Translations under genes and position numbers: made by a program | Source: Arthrobacter sp. MA-N2 | Lineage (GTDB): Bacteria > Actinomycetota > Actinomycetes > Actinomycetales > Micrococcaceae | DNA: 64,000 nucleotides | Assembly (NCBI RefSeq): GCF_000517125.1 | Contig: NZ_KI912155.1 | Span: forward strand, 125,707-189,706 | Direction: 5' to 3' | Notes under the pieces: model-generated | What the model was told of the DNA's origin: nothing | What the model saw: only the letters and a program-made list of their open reading frames with translations | Database searches by the model: none | Shown here: one piece after another, positions 63,180-64,000 of the stretch | Position numbering within the stretch: the stretch's first letter is position 1 | How the letters are laid out: each line of letters starts with the position of its first letter

Positions 63180-64000
63180 ATGCCAGGAACCCCCGCCACG
63201 CAGACAGACGATTCAGGCAGCAGCCCGGCCTCCTCGCCCCCTCTGTGGCCCGCGCCTTTCGCGAACCGCCCGGTAGATGCCACGGTCACGGTTCCTGGTT
63301 CGAAGTCGCTGACTAACCGCTATCTCGTCTTGGCGGCCTTGGCCAACGGGCCATCCAGGCTGCGGGCTCCCCTGCACTCCAGGGACTCGGCGCTCATGGT
63401 CGAAGCCCTGCGCCAGCTGGGCGCCACCGTTACGGAGGTTCCCGGCGATGGCCAGTACGGCCCGGATATTGAAGTAACTCCCGTCGACCCGGCGATCGCA
63501 GCGTCAGAGACGGCCATCGACTGCGGCCTTGCCGGCACGGTCATGCGCTTCGTGCCGCCCCTTGCTGCGCTCCGCAACGGCGCTACGGTATTCGACGGCG
63601 ATCCGCACGCCCGGAACCGTCCCATGGGCACCATCATCGAAGCCCTGCGAACCCTCGGAGTGGGAGTCAGCGGTGTGGACGGGCAAACGGCTAGCTCCCT
63701 GCCATTCAAGGTCTCCGGTACTGGCTCTGTTCGTGGTGGCCACTTGGTGATCGATGCGAGCGCCTCTTCGCAGTTCGTCTCCGCACTACTGCTGGTGGGT
63801 GCCCGCTTCGACGAGGGCCTTCACCTTGAGCATGTCGGCAAGCCCGTACCCAGCCTCGACCACATCAGCATGACAGTGTCGGTCCTGCGCGGCGTGGGTG
63901 TGCAGGTCGACGACTCCGTGCCGAACCATTGGCGGGTGTCCCCGGGCACCATTCAAGCCTTCGATCAAAGGATCGAGCAGGATCTCTCCAATGCCGGTCC
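63180..64000 (+). CDS. aroA: 3-phosphoshikimate 1-carboxyvinyltransferase (partial, 3' end cut off)
   Basis: The first 273 residues of EPSP synthase, which joins shikimate-3-phosphate and phosphoenolpyruvate in aromatic amino-acid synthesis. VPGSKSLTNRYLVLAALA binds substrate phosphate; DCGLAGTVMRFVPPLAAL is the region set by class I enzymes (usually LGNAGTAMR), here in the actinobacterial variant; DGDPHARNRPMG and DASASSQFVSALLL follow. It lies next to sigR-rsrA, a common actinobacterial neighbourhood. The rest lies beyond the window. Confidence 0.95.
   Translation, partial: MPGTPATQTDDSGSSPASSPPLWPAPFANRPVDATVTVPGSKSLTNRYLVLAALANGPSRLRAPLHSRDSALMVEALRQLGATVTEVPGDGQYGPDIEVTPVDPAIAASETAIDCGLAGTVMRFVPPLAALRNGATVFDGDPHARNRPMGTIIEALRTLGVGVSGVDGQTASSLPFKVSGTGSVRGGHLVIDASASSQFVSALLLVGARFDEGLHLEHVGKPVPSLDHISMTVSVLRGVGVQVDDSVPNHWRVSPGTIQAFDQRIEQDLSNAG

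Overview
The window is about 64 kb of high-GC chromosomal DNA from an actinobacterium of the Arthrobacter group (Micrococcaceae, Arthrobacter sensu lato). This rests on the NucS mismatch endonuclease, the one-piece Kgd/OdhA-type 2-oxoglutarate dehydrogenase, a Rho factor with a long disordered insert, the SigR/RsrA disulfide-stress pair, the 24-residue ribosomal protein bL37, the wecA-atp-DUF2550 gene order, many GTG/TTG starts and ATGA overlaps. Species was not determined.

Layout. 0-3 kb: a partial zinc-ribbon protein, nucS, nagA and the cold-shock gene cspA. 3-7.3 kb (minus strand): DUF2550, a membrane alpha/beta-hydrolase and an MprF-like aminoacyl-lipid synthase, directly behind the ATP synthase genes. 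7.3-16.5 kb (minus): the full F1Fo ATP synthase operon (atpB-E-F-H-A-G-D-C) with two small accessory membrane genes and wecA upstream. 16.7-18.4 kb: a GT2 and a WecG/TagA glycosyltransferase, convergent. 18.4-30.3 kb (minus): argS-lysA-hom-thrC-thrB, then rho-prfA-prmC-tsaC. This joins aspartate-family amino-acid synthesis to translation and termination factors. 30.5-33.4 kb (plus): a three-gene flavin electron-transfer operon (FMN-binding lipoprotein, ApbE, RnfD/NqrB-FNR fusion). 33.4-38 kb is accessory: tRNA-Arg(CCG), a structured intergenic element, a protealysin-like metalloprotease with its emfourin inhibitor, an IS481 element with 6-bp target duplication, a GlxA-type regulator, and a decayed WYL regulator. 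38-44 kb: hrpA and an IS110 element between two near-identical 78-bp repeats. 44-48.3 kb: HIT protein, zinc alcohol dehydrogenase, and a divergent sulfur pair (sulfurtransferase and cysteine-desulfhydrase-like enzyme). 48.4-51.8 kb: Zur-like regulator and znuABC with a Zur-type operator. 51.9-54.7 kb: two CNNM/CBS (CorC/HlyC) proteins. 55-64 kb: kgd, a degenerate SGNH protein, a DUF4097-PadR operon with twin palindromic operators, bL37, rsrA-sigR, a DoxX protein and the 5' part of aroA.

Most of the window is housekeeping. The least ordinary systems are the compact flavinylation/electron-transfer operon, the protease-inhibitor pair, the lipid-aminoacylation synthase with an adjacent membrane hydrolase, an SGNH protein lacking its catalytic Ser and His, and three unrelated families of intergenic palindromes, one of them hosting the IS110 insertion. 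No CRISPR array, prophage or biosynthetic gene cluster was seen.
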